DNA of 64,000 nucleotides, from contig JAFKAC010000032.1 of assembly GCA_025766275.1 (NCBI GenBank), positions 62,001-126,000 of the forward strand, read 5' to 3'. A program made the position numbers and the translations under genes. Below, piece by piece: positions 31,864 through 42,711 of this stretch. The notes below the pieces were generated by a model. The model was not told where the DNA came from, did no database searches, and saw only the letters and a program-made list of their open reading frames with translations. This DNA comes from Lactarius indigo (lineage: Eukaryota; Basidiomycota; Agaricomycetes; Russulales; Russulaceae). Each line of letters begins with the position of its first letter. Position 1 is the stretch's first letter.

Positions 31864-34800
31864 ACCCGTCAGTCTGGGTGAGGGCTCTACAATGTAATTC
31901 CATAATTGTGACAACGCGCTATCGATCCCTACGAATTTCAGTGACTGTCCGAACGAATTACCAAACGACTGAAACACACGCTCTGGTAGACTCCGGAGCC
32001 ACCGACAACTTCATCAAACCAGAAATGGCCGCCTGGGCAGGAATCCCGATATGGCCACTAGGAACACCCTGCAAGATATGGAATATAGATAACACGGAAA
32101 ACAAAGCTGGGTTAATCACTCATTACGTTAACCTAGAAGTGAAAACACGAGGACAGAATAAGAAAATGACCTTCTTGGTCACCAACCTTGGAAGCGAAAA
32201 CATGGTACTAGGTTATCCATGGCTAAGCGCCTTCGAGCCCACCATCAGCTGGGCAACGGCGACTATGCATCCCGACATGCAGCCAGTGGTACTGGCAACC
32301 ACCGAAGAACTACTCACAGCGCCCACTATCTGGGCCCTAATCATGGCAGAAAAAGAAGCAATCATCCAAGAACTAGAAGAAGACACCTTCGCATGGGCCA
32401 CCACCTCGACGGAACTGGCCATATCAGCAAAACAACAGCAGACAGCAGCTGTGCTGCTGCCAGTGTATGCAGAGTTCAGCATGCTTTTTAATGAGCAAGC
32501 CTTGCACCACTTCCCCCCAGCACGGCCCTGGGACCACGCAATTGACTTCAAGCCATCCGCACCAGCGTCGATCGACTGTAAAATATATCCTATGACGCAA
32601 AAGGAGGAAGGTGAGTTAAAGGAATTCCTCGACGAAAAGCTAAAACAGGGGTATCTATGCCCCTCTATTTCCCCGTACGCCTCCTCTTTCTTCTTTATCA
32701 AAAAGAAGGACGGAAAACTACGCCCAGTACAGGACTATCGCGTTATTAATTCGCACACCATTCGCAATCAGTACCCACTGCCACTAATCCAGGACCTCAT
32801 TCTCGACCTCAGTAACACACACATCTATACGAAGCTCAACATTCGTTGGGGTTACAACAACATCCATATTCGCGATGGAGACCAGGAGAAAGCAGCATTC
32901 AAAACCAAATTTGGCCTTTTTGAGCCCATGGTCATGTTCTTCGGCCTCACCAACTCTCCAGCTACCTTCCAGGCAATGATGAACCACATCTACCGCGACA
33001 CAATCGCGAAGCACGAACACCTTGGCACCACGATACATGTTTACATGGACGATATTGGTATCGCCACTCACTTTGACCACGACTTAGCAGCCCATGTGGC
33101 AGCTGTGTGTGACATTTTACGCGTCGCCAGCGACCACGACCTCTACTTCAAACTCGAGAAGTGCCTGTTCCACCAGCCATGGATGGATTACCTGGGGGTA
33201 ATCCTTGAGAGGGGGGTGACCCGAATGGACCCCGTAAAAGTTCAAGGCATCAAAGACTGGCCAACGCCAACAAAAGTCAAAGATGTCCACTCGTTCCTTG
33301 GCTTTTGCAACTTTTACAGACTTTTTATCCGCGGCTTCGCAACTCACGCCAAACCACTCACCAAACTGACGCGAAAAGATGAAGAATGGCGATGGACCGA
33401 AGAAGAAGACAAGGCGTTCAACACCCTCAAGTGCCTTGTGACCGAGGAACCGGTGCTAGCACACCCGGTCCTCCAGGATCCATTTGAACTAGAAGTCGAC
33501 GCCTCTGGATATGCGGTGGGAGCCGTACTACTCCAACGAAAATCTGACGGAAAACGACACCCCATAGGCTATTACTCAGCTACACTCTCGGAAGTGGAAC
33601 GAAACTACGACATCTACGACTTAGAACTACTCGCAATAGTCAAAGCCCTGCGGAACTGGAGGCCATTGCTCGCAGGAGCCCCACACAAGATTAAGATCTA
33701 TTCTGATCATCTCAACCTGCAGTACTGGAAGTCGCCGCAGAAAATCAGCCGACGGGTCGCAAGGGAAGTGCTTGAACTCTCCAAATACAACTTCGAAATT
33801 CACCACATCAAGGGAAAGAGCAATGGCAGGGCAGACGCTTTGTCAAGACACCTGGATTACAACCAGGGGACAGGCGATAATAGCGAAGTTGTCGTCCTCC
33901 CTCCCGAAGTCTTCATAAGAACTCTCAACGCCGCCCAAACTTTCGTTGCAAACCCAAACCTGCTGCAACTGCGTCATCAACAAGACAACGAGGTGATCAA
34001 GATGTGGGTGGACCCCCATCGCCTCAAAAGAATAGAGGGAGAGTGGTACAAGGATGGCAAGTTCGTGATAACTGGACCTGCATCGACATACCACGTACTA
34101 ATACACAATCACCATGACCTGCCGATACACGGCCACCCCGGAATCGCGAGGACACAGTGCATCTTGGAATGACATTATTGGTGGCCACGGTTGCGCAGGG
34201 ACGTGTACGAGTACGTACAAGGCTGCGCGGAGTGTCAGCGAAACAAAGTAAACATGAGGCCCATACGGGCCGCACTACACCCTATCACGCCAGAATTAGA
34301 AGCCATGCCCTTCCAGACAGTGGCCATGGACTTCATCACTAAACTCCCGTCATCAAGAGGATATGACAGCATACTAACTGTCACGGACCACGACTGTAGC
34401 AAAGCCTCCGTCTTCATCCCATGCTGAGAAGAGATAACGGCAGAAGAGACCGCAGCCCTGTACGTCGCTCACATATTCAGACGCTTTGGATTACCACACA
34501 AATGCATCAGTGACCGGGACCCCCGTTTCGCATCAAGATTCACTAGGGAGGTCTGTCGAATCCTAGGCATCCAACAGAATATATCCACGGCATATCACCC
34601 ACACACAGACGGGCAGTCTGAGCGCACCAATCAATGGCTAGAACAATATCTGCGTTTTTGGGTGAACGAACGACAGGACAATTGGGCGACTTATCTGCCA
34701 ATCGCTGAATTCATGCACAACAACTGGCTGCATGAGCACACGAAACAATCACCATTTCAGCTCCTAATGGGGTACAACCCACAGGCCGATTGGACTGATA

Positions 34801-35447
34801 AGCCATCCCCTCTTCCTCAGGTCACGATGTGACTGACGCAACTGAAAGAAGCTAGGGAGGACGCCCAACGCCTTATGAAAAAGGCCCAAGAAGCGTGGAT
34901 TCACAACAAAGATACGCCCAAATTTAAGATAGGGGACCTCGTGTGGCTGGAAGGCAAACACCTCCGGACCAATCAGCATACGGTGAAACTGGCAGCACAA
35001 CGCCACAGACCATTTAGGGTGACGCAGGTGATGTCCCCCTACAATTACCGATTAGAACTTCCCATGCAGTGGAGCATTCACTCAGTGTTTCACATCAATT
35101 TACTCACGCCGTACAAGCAAACCTTGTTTCATGGGGAAAACTTCACATGGCCTCCACCTGAACTGATTGAAGGAGAAGAAGAATACGAAGTCAAGGCCAT
35201 CCTAGACTCCCGGCACTTCGGCAGGGGGAGACGCCTTCAATATCTCATCAAATGGAAGGGATACCCTGACTCGGAGAATCAGTGGGTCAACAAGGAGGAT
35301 GTCTTTGCGCCCGATGCCCTTTGCCTATATCAAGAAACACAAGTACACGGGAGAATAGTTAAAACGGCTGAGATGGGGACAGAGGAAAGTCATCCCCTCT
35401 TCCTTCGCTCTGCCATCTCTACTCTCATGCCCACTTCTCCCCTGTGA
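31833..35447 (+). pseudogene. Gypsy pol with chromodomain
   Basis: One frame runs from the gag overlap to 35,447 with three in-frame TGA stops (34,170; 34,425; 34,830). Order: protease (LVDSGATDNF, near 31,985); RT (VYMDDIGIA, near 33,040); RNase H (EVDASGYAVGAVL, near 33,490); integrase. The integrase has an HHCC zinc region (HGHPGIA ... CAECQRNK) and catalytic blocks DFITKLP, SDRDPRFASRF and HTDGQSERTNQ. A C-terminal chromodomain (LQYLIKWKGYPDSENQW, near 35,240) marks it as a chromovirus, a group whose chromodomain steers integration to particular chromatin. The stops look like single transitions from CGA or TGG codons. Confidence 0.9.
31845..31851 (+). promoter_or_regulatory. -1 frameshift heptamer G GGT TTT
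   Basis: The heptamer gggtttt sits with the gag frame as G GGT TTT, matching the X XXY YYZ rule for -1 slippage. It lies 9 nt before the gag stop codon. A -1 shift enters the pol frame, which is open here. Confidence 0.65.
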
Positions 35448-35448
35448 C

Positions 35449-36575
35449 ATGTCACCCAAGCAGCACTCCTCGACTCCCTTGCCAACGACGCCTGCGCACT
35501 CCTGGAAGACAACGCTGACACTGAAATTCCCAATACCCAAATCACACCCTGGACGCCTCTCTGACCACAAGAGGGCCCCATCACCACGCAAGAGTGGGCG
35601 CACGTCATCTCCAGATTCCCAGACCCCACGCAATACCCCGACGACGAACACGCCGTCGTCCATGTTTTCTGCAACAAAGCCGGTGAGCGAGAGCCCATCA
35701 CAGCCATCCCCCCAAGCGACGACCTCATCGGCGTTCGCGGAGTTTTCCCGAGCAACGACGAGCGTTCAAGCTCTCCTGGAGTACGAGTTGGAGGGCTGGA
35801 GGAGAGTAGCAGTGGAGTGGCAGAAGGAACAGCTCGACTCAGCCGCAGCCCAACTGAGGGAGATGCGAGAGCAACAGCAGCGATGGCGGCAGCTGAGGCT
35901 GGCCATGACGACTCAGATTACTACCCGGCAAGACACCCCTTTCTACAAACGAAACGCGACGCTGATAATCCCCTCATCACGCCATGGCTCGTCTACACCG
36001 ATGGGTCCCCCATGTATCGAGGACGTGTGCGAGTCCCTGGTGTTGCCGAGCACCATCCATTCACCGCTGCCGAAGACCCCGTGCACGTCATTGCGCCTGA
36101 AGGGTTCAGGGTGAACCGACGACCCCATTACATTCGATACCCCATCACCGGGCCGGACAGAGTAGAGAGGGACACATCGCACGTCCAGATCATTGGAGGG
36201 GCAGACCCCATCATACTAGGGGTTATACTGGGCTCGCCGCATGTCTACGGTAAGCCCTTCTATGCCAAGCCGCACGTATCGGCCGCTCTCCGCCCCCAGT
36301 ACCTGCACGAAGACCTTGTCATCTTCACAGCCGACAAAATCACCGACCACGCCCTCAATCGCATCAATGATGAGTCGCTCATCGCCGAGGTTACGCACTA
36401 CCGCGTGGCGAGCTACGAACTTGACCGACTCCGTGCTCGCGTGAGTCAACTCCGCACGATGATCGAGTGTGTTCAGGACGACAAGCGCGACTCAATCTAT
36501 CGACTGGAGCGCGCCACAGCGCTGGAGAGGATTGCCGACGAACAACGCGATTGGCCGCCAAGGGACTTCCGGTGA
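35449..36575 (+). pseudogene. Gypsy third ORF downstream of pol
   Basis: The ATG at 35,449 follows the pol TGA by one base. The first part (to about 35,910) is Ser/Pro/Thr-rich, then a likely coiled coil (EYELEGWRRVAVEW ... QLREMREQQQRW). A frameshift near 35,910 moves the sense to the next frame, which continues with DDSDYYPARHPFL and ends at 36,575 after another charged helical stretch. There is no membrane segment, so it is not a classic envelope protein. Its role is unknown. Extra ORFs after pol are found in some fungal Gypsy lineages. Confidence 0.55.
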
Positions 36576-36590
36576 GCCTGGGGTCTCACG

Positions 36591-36606
36591 CATAAAAGGG
36601 GGGTGA
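36591..36606 (+). promoter_or_regulatory. Gypsy polypurine tract
   Basis: The purine run aaaaggggggtga lies directly before the 3' LTR, the usual plus-strand primer position. Confidence 0.7.
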
Positions 36607-37122
36607 TGTTACGTTTCCTCTTGTATGGACTGCACGACTTGGGACCCTTACTGTACCAGTTGCAACTACGGCGGTAAGGTAGATTAGTTGCGGACTCTAC
36701 CACGGTGATACGGTAGTGTGATAGGAGATACAGGACGATTGCTGACTGAGGACTGACGCCACTAATACTAGTAGTAGTAGTATTAGGGTTCGAGCTACTT
36801 ACGTGACACGTTGGACGCTACATTACGGTAACTCATAGCAGCGCTTGAAAGCCTGCTTGTTTTGTATTTAAACTGTCTTGTGAAGACCAAGATACGCCAT
36901 CTTGGTCTTCTTAAATCACCACTTGTTTCTTCTCTTCTTGCTTCACTCTTAAAGGTTGTCCGACTCTGTTCGTGACTAGAACATCAGCTTGCCGGTGTAC
37001 CTCCACGTATTCACTAAGGCAAGAACTTGGACCTCTGTGTCTTCAAGTCAGCAGATCGTCATATCGCTAAGTTGTTACTGCTACTCGTGCTCAAGTCGAG
37101 CTAACGTCGTGGCTACGTTACA
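36607..37122 (+). repeat. Gypsy 3' LTR
   Basis: 516 bp, the same length as the 5' LTR and colinear with it. About 19 differences, all A/G or C/T exchanges. It is followed by the tgtgt duplication. Confidence 0.95.
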
Positions 37123-37127
37123 TGTGT

Positions 37128-37599
37128 CGTCTGCAAAGAGGGTGACAATTAGTTTGTTAGGTAGCCCTGGGATTTGGATTCCTTCTAGTTGGTCCATGTT
37201 CCGGAGTGTGCACGCTAGGGGTTCAATTGCTAGGTCGAAGAGTGTGCAGGATAGGGGGTCCCCCTGTCTGACTCCTCTTGTCACCTTGAAGGGGGAGCTG
37301 AAGACTCCGTTTATGGCGACTTGGGTCTCTGCATGGCGGTAGAGGGCTTTGACCGTGCTGGTGAATCTTCCTGGGAGGTTAAAGGACTCCAACGTCTTCC
37401 ACAGGTATTCGTGTCAGATTTTGTTGTAAGCTTTTTCCTGGTCTAGCGCGACAATTGCTCCATTCTCCTCCATCACTTCTGCGTAGTTGATGATGGCTTT
37501 TGCCAGTCTAATGTGATCGAAGATGGAGCACTTTGGGATGAAGCCTGCTTGGTCAGGGTGAACTAGGGCATGTATGGGTTCTAGTAGCTGGAGGGCCAT
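37128..37599 (-). pseudogene. LINE ORF2: RT catalytic core
   Basis: The minus strand reads HPDQAGFIPKCSIFDHIR and EKAYNKI (37,414-37,600), then RGVRQGDPLSCTLFDLAIEP and LFADDT (37,128-37,392). FADD is the catalytic RT motif. An in-frame TGA at about 37,411 separates the two. The solo LTR cuts the upstream side and the Gypsy cuts the downstream side. Confidence 0.85.
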
Positions 37600-38395
37600 T
37601 GTTACGGTTTCACCCTCGCAACCTCGGCAAACGGCGATACAACGAGTACAATCACGGGAAAAAGAAGAGGATGACAAAGAAAAGGCTGAGATAAGCCGTA
37701 AAACAAGAGATAAGTGCCCTGGCCCGCGATATCACTGGACCTTCTGCGATGATGTGCAGAATTGCAGGTTCCACCGGCCCGGATAGAAGCAATATCAAGT
37801 TGCCCATCACGTGACCCCGGCATGTGACCCGGCTAGAATGCACCGGAAGAGCCCAGATGAGCTTGTGCCTGGCTGACTGATACTGGCTGCAAATGACTCA
37901 TAGACAATTACACTGTTACAATAAGGATGACTGATGCCTTGTTCTGATTGGTTGACTGACTGTATGCTGACTGATGATTACACATTCCCGATGACACTCT
38001 TACTGTACAATTACTCACCCTAGGATCGTTGTATTAGGGTTTCTGAGTTTGAACCTTATGATAGCTGGAGTATAAGTAGAGTAGCTTGTATCCCCTACTC
38101 CCCAGCTTGAGATCTTGTGGAATTGTACTGGTTGTTCACCGTCTTTCCTCTATCTTTTGAGCTGTGGTTGGCTGTCTGCCACCTTCCTTTGGGCTGCCTA
38201 CTCATTCCCCTTTCCTCTATTATCTGCCATTCTCTGCCTCTCAGTACTTCCATCTGATAGAAGGCTGCCAGTACCTTTGTCAACTAGGGGACGCCTTGGC
38301 TGTATTTGCCTCCCCCATAAGTTGGCTGACAATTTAGGGCATCGTGTTCCCACAGAACCGTCCAAGTCGGACACTACGCCCATGCAAGCGTAACA
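37600..38395. mobile_element. Solo LTR, 796 bp
   Basis: Begins TGTTACGG and ends GCGTAACA, with the 5-bp duplication gccat on both sides (37,595-37,599 and 38,396-38,400). There is no internal region or gene. It has a TATA-like agtataagtaga near 38,070. It is a recombination remnant of an LTR retrotransposon unlike the Gypsy and Copia elements here. Confidence 0.9.
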
Positions 38396-38400
38396 GCCAT

Positions 38401-39273
38401 CGCCTTGGTGAGTAGTTTGTAGTCCGTGTTGAGGAGGGTTATTGGGCGGTAGTTGCATATTTCTGATGGGTCTTTCTTTTTAAAGATTGGGCACATCCAG
38501 CCAAGAGAAAACCCTGAGGTTTCATCAACGCTAAACTCCTGTATGTCTTGAAAGATGGTCGTGAGTGTGTTTATTATGTCGAAGTCTTGGGCTCCTGTGA
38601 GTGCCAAGCTGTCGTTCTGTTCTTTCAAGGCTTTCCATAGTTCATATGTGCATCCATCCATACCTGGGGCTGAACCGTTCTTGGACAGGTGGAGCACCTT
38701 CTCGACTAGTTCAGGGGTTATTTTCCAGCTTTCATCTCTCCTTGGGTGGTCGGGAAGCTTTTGGTTCTGTGGGATCTCACGGAGTGTTTCCTCTAATTCC
38801 CTTTCATAGTCAGCAGGGCTTTGTCGGGTATCTATGTCTTGCTCCTGTAAGTTCATATGGTAGTCTCAGGCCAGCTCTGCCATTCGTTTGGTGTTGCATT
38901 CAAATTGTGGGGGGGTTGAGTTGGGAATGCGGAGGCGGCGTATGTAGTCCCTCGGTTTCTTTTTCTTGTACTGTGCTGACCAGATTCTGCCTAGTTTCTC
39001 CCCATGGTTCGAGGCCATGGCTCTGAAGTACTTTTTGCAGCCAGACGCGTCTAGTTTTTCTAGGTGGGATAGTTCGCTTGCAAGAAAAGCTTCATTTGCT
39101 CTCAGGGAATCGTTGGCATCTAGCTCTGGGTTATTCGCAAGGCTCTGTATGTCTTTGCTTAGATTTTTCCTCATCATGTTACGCTTATCTCGTGAAGCTC
39201 TGTGCTTTTTCTTTATGAGGTCACAAATTTCTGTTTTGAATTCTTTCCACAGTAGTTGGGGGTTTGTTTCGCT
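38401..39273 (-). pseudogene. LINE ORF2: linker and RT fingers
   Basis: The minus strand includes SKNGSAPGMDGCTYELWKAL and FKKKDPSEICNYRPITLLN, the N-terminal RT blocks (the Tad/I-type APGxDG and YRPI.L signatures). Above it is the helical linker to the endonuclease. An in-frame stop near 38,865 breaks the frame. Confidence 0.85.
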
Positions 39274-40129
39274 TCATGGTATGTTGTCTCTCCATATCTT
39301 CTCTAGCTGGTTTTCTAATTTTTTGCCCCTTTTCTGGATTTCTGTTAGAGTCTTCTTATCATTCAGCATGTGGGTCTTTAGGGACCAGCGTCCATTTCCG
39401 ATTACCGGGGCCTCTGTGGGTGCATACTTGACCATGGCTATCCAGTGGTCTGTTGGGACTGGCGTGGGGGCTATCTTCCATTCATAGGTGAGTCCATCGA
39501 CTTGTCTTGCCGCGTAAATTCTGTCAATGCATGATTGTATTTGTTGGCCGTTGACATTTGCTCTGTAGGTGAAACACCTGTCTGTTGGGTTGTAGTGCCT
39601 CCAGGTGTCCTCTAGTTGATTCTGGTGTTGGAGGTCCCTTAGTGCTTCAACTGCAGTGGCGTCATCTTGGTGGGCCGGGGCTTGGTCTATGGGGTCTTCT
39701 ACTAGGTTGAAGTCGCCAAGTAGGAAGCTAGGGGGTCCAACACCGTGGTCTTGGCTCAGTAGGTTTACTTGTTCCCAGAAGGTAGGGTGTTCTGCTTTAC
39801 TGTTCGGGGCATAAACATTGATCAGGGTAGTCGTCTCAGATTCCAGCCAGTCGATTTTGAGGGCTAGCACGTGTCCTTCAATCAGTTCACTCACAGTGCA
39901 TTTTCTTGGATTGATCAGAGTTTTATTAATGACGAAGGCAACGCCTGCGGACGCACGGGGGGTTTCAGGGTGGGGGGACATTAGGATGTCCATTTTGCGT
40001 CCAAAACAGTTTCGGACGTTTTGAAGGAGCTCAAAGTCCATATGGGTTTCTTGTACCGCAAGGATGGCTATATTATATGTATTAAGTGTTTTGTTAATCA
40101 TAGACCACTTTTCTATGCCGCTCATGTTG
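39274..40129 (-). pseudogene. LINE ORF2: AP endonuclease
   Basis: Minus strand from about 40,125. Contains LAVQETHMD (catalytic Glu), LINVYAPNS, FLLGDFNLVEDPIDQ (catalytic Asp/Asn) and CIDRIYAA, with the final SDH-type motif reading TDHWIAM. This nuclease would nick the target for reverse transcription. Its first residues lie beyond the foldback-like insertion at 42,550-42,694. Confidence 0.85.
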
Positions 40130-40467
40130 CATCAGGAAAAATGGTATCCTAGAATTTTTTAAAAAATTTAACAAATTTCAGAAAAATGGTAATATATGTT
40201 AAGAAATAAGCTGTTTTTCCAATTTTCCAAAATTGTTAAGATAGGTGAGATAAAAACCTCCCTCCATATTTCCAGTTAGATTTGGTAAAATCTTACCAAA
40301 TATCCGAATAAATGGACATATCTCAGCATATATTGGGTGAATATGTCCAAAATTGCATCACAAACAGCAGAGTATTTTAGTTGCAAACAAGGGCACTCAG
40401 TTATAGTTGCATCCAAAAAACAATAATATATTGTAACTAATAAGAGTACATGAAACTACAATTGATA
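40130..40467. repeat. Long TIR, left
   Basis: Matches the complement of 42,221-42,547. Shared words include aaaaaacaataatatatt, gagtacatg, and gtccaaa. Confidence 0.85.
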
Positions 40468-40499
40468 CAGGGTAAGTGAGGGCAGTGACATGGTCATGG

Positions 40500-42210
40500 C
40501 AATGGCTGATGTGTGGCGGGGTGGCAGTGGGACGGGTAGTGGTGGTGTCATGGATTGCCATAGGCCTGCAGGTTCAATATAAGAAAAAAAACAAAACAAA
40601 AAAATAAAAATAAAACTTATCTAAATATTGAGCCAAGTGTGTGGCGGCGACATTGCCACGACCGGCGTGGTGGTAAGCGAGGGAGACAGTGGTCCTGCAC
40701 GAGTTCAACATTAAAAGAAAAAAAAAAGAAAAAAAAAAAGAAAAACTTATCTAGATTTGTGGAGCCGAGGTAGGAGGGCGTGGGGTCACGACAGGGCTTG
40801 CACGTAGCAAGTCGGCACTGTGGTGGGGGTCTTGCGTCCATGTTGGGAATGTCGCCGTGGACCGGCGTGGTGGAAAGGCGAAGTCGTTGAGGCACGGCGG
40901 TTGGAGGGGACGGCGTGGTGCCGTTGTCCTGTCTTGCATGTGGCAAGGCAGTGGCGAGGACCTGCGAGGTGAGGTGCGAGGTGCATTGCATGCGCTGGAG
41001 AAGCAAGATGAGAAAAAGAAAAAGAAAAAGAGAGAAAAAAAAACATATCTTGTCTGCTGGGCCGAAGCCCAGCTCGTCATCAGCCGCCTCTTCGTGATGA
41101 GCGTGGTGAGGAATGGCGGCGGCGGGCGTTGGGGCTGAGGAAGGGAGGTGGCGGCTTGCATAGCCGGCGCTCGCCGCAGACGAGCGAGGTGTGGGCGTCG
41201 TCCTTGCGTACAGCGGGTGTGGTGGTAGATCCTTGAGTGGCCCGTTAAAAGAAAACAAAAAAAAAAAAATGTACCGTCGGCTGCATCTTGCGTTGGCCGT
41301 GGGAGTGGAGGTCACACTGGCTGGGCTGAGATGGTGGTGGTGTGGGCAGGTGCAGTGGCCTGGATATCAGCATGATGAGAGACGAGAAAAAAAAAAAGAC
41401 TTACTATATCCAAGATGTAGGAGGGAGGTGACATGGCGACTGGGCATGGCGACTTAGAAAAAAATCGTCAAGCGGAGGCTTAATCTGTGGCGTGAACGCG
41501 TGAACACCCACTCACTCCATTTCCTCTCAACGCTCCCCCACCTGGGGTTTTTTTTTCTTCTCTTCCCACCACGCACGCGGGCCACCTCCACAGCCTACGC
41601 CAGAGGAAAGACATGGTTGGGGAAGAGCCGGACTTCGGCTCAATGCATAAGTTTTTTTTTTTTTCTTTTTTTTCTTTTTTTCTTTCATTCTTTTTTTCTG
41701 TTTGCAGGACCCCCCGTGCACATGAACCACCACAGCCGTGGCCATACCAGCCTCATCGCTACCCCTGACGCGGTACGCCATGCCCTGACCGCCAACCCGC
41801 CACCACGCCGCCCCAACCTGGCGTCCAAGACCCTGCCACCCCCAACTTAACACCACGCTGCCCCATTATATCACGCAAGACCCCGCTGCCATCGCCGCCG
41901 ACCTGCCACGCCACGCCAATGCGGTGTGCAAGACCCCGCCACCACTGACCTGCCACGCCACCCCAGTACGCCCACCACCACCTGTGCCACACCGCCCCAA
42001 CACGCCACGCAAGACCCCACCGCGCGGCCTCAAGACCCCGCCACCGCCAACCCGCCACGCTGCCTCATCACGGCATGCAAGGCCCCATCATGCGGTTTCA
42101 AGACCCCGGCGCCACCGCTGCCCCAGCACGCGGCTTCAAGACTCCGCCACTACCGGCATACCCCCACACCATCCCGACACGCCACGCAAGACCCCCACTG
42201 CTACCATGTT
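40500..42210. repeat. GC-rich repeat core with homopurine/pyrimidine runs
   Basis: In the left half, several diverged segments of roughly 130-200 bp each end in an A/G run and then cttatct or a similar word. In the right half the same pattern appears in the opposite sense (41,640-41,700, T/C run ending in gtttgcag). The far right (41,860-42,200) is a C-rich tandem repeat with caagaccccgccacc words. Open frames here are low-complexity and not credible genes. Confidence 0.6.
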
Positions 42211-42220
42211 TCCATAATAC

Positions 42221-42547
42221 ATTAATCAAACTGTAGTTACATGTACTCTTCTCAGTCAAATATATTATTGTTTTTTGAATGGAGCTACAGTTCACTAAGT
42301 TGCACTGAAGTGCTTTGCTGGATGTGATGTAAATTTGGACACATCCAGTCAAAACATACTGAACATGTGTTCATTTATGCAGATATTTGGTAATATTTCC
42401 CAAAATATAACTAGATATTAGAGGGGAGGTCTTTATCTTGCCAATTTTTCACAACTTTTGAAAAATCATAGCAATTATTCATATATTACCATTTTTCTAA
42501 AAGTTTCTAAATTTTTTAAAAATTCTAGGATACCGTTTTTCCTGATG
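42221..42547. repeat. Long TIR, right
   Basis: Inverted partner of 40,130-40,467. Confidence 0.85.
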
Positions 42548-42549
42548 TG

Positions 42550-42694
42550 CTTGATGGTGCGGCAAAACCATTGAGGTTTAGGGAGGCTATATTAATGTTC
42601 ACTTTGCGTTTAAGCACATTGTGTGTGGTGTGGGATATAGTCGGGTCATTTTCAGCAGGGTAGCGCGGGTGGGCGCTCGTATGTCTCCCGGTTA
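42550..42694 (-). pseudogene. LINE ORF2: 5' end as inserted
   Basis: The minus strand reads NINIASLNLNGFAAPSS, the opening beta-strand of the AP endonuclease. The element ends at 42,694, directly before the right TSD. ORF1 and the 5' UTR are therefore absent, the usual 5' truncation. Confidence 0.85.
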
Positions 42695-42711
42695 GATTTG
42701 CTGGCCGACTT
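42695..42711. repeat. LINE target-site duplication (right)
   Basis: gatttgctggccgactt, identical to 10,169-10,185. Confidence 0.9.

Larger units (their letters stand above)
29265..37122 (+). mobile_element. Ty3/Gypsy chromovirus-type retrotransposon
   Basis: 516-bp LTRs begin TGTTACG and end CGTTACA. The 5-bp duplication tgtgt lies at 29,260-29,264 and 37,123-37,127. The interior runs gag (zinc knuckle), then protease-RT-RNase H-integrase-chromodomain, then a third frame before the polypurine tract. Four in-frame TGA codons, one frameshift, and about 19 LTR differences show it is an aged, inactive copy. It interrupts the LINE reverse transcriptase. Confidence 0.95.
40130..42547. mobile_element. 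Foldback-like element with long TIRs
   Basis: The ends are inverted: catcaggaaaaatggtatcc at the left, and its near-complement at the right. The similarity extends about 330 bp inward with substitutions. It splits the LINE endonuclease frame, which rejoins as SSN-MSG when the element and a 2-3 bp duplication (tg or tgc) are removed. The interior (40,480-42,210) has no gene, only GC-rich repeats separated by A- or T-runs. It is non-autonomous; the superfamily is not clear. Confidence 0.85.
10186..42694 (-). mobile_element. 5'-truncated LINE split by five insertions
   Basis: A single non-LTR retrotransposon insertion on the minus strand. It has a poly-T at about 10,186-10,200 (its A tail) and 17-bp TSDs at both ends. 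Reading from 42,694 downward gives the start of an AP-type endonuclease, the endonuclease body, reverse transcriptase, a thumb region, RNase H (YTDGAC ... TDSKYV ... NEESDKLA), a CCHC-like motif, and a 3' UTR. Domain order suggests the RNase H-bearing Tad1/I-type group. Five insertions interrupt it, and the reading frame joins across each when the insert and one TSD copy are removed. Residual LINE length is about 5.2 kb. ORF1 is missing, and in-frame stops make it inactive. Confidence 0.9.

Noticed and set aside
35325..35755. Minus-strand frames opposite the Gypsy pol end
   Set aside because: Antisense to the chromodomain and third ORF, with no motif.
40617..41856. Frames of 100-230 codons inside the foldback-like element
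   Set aside because: They consist of Phe or Lys runs from T/A tracts and Pro/His runs from C-rich repeats, with no domain.
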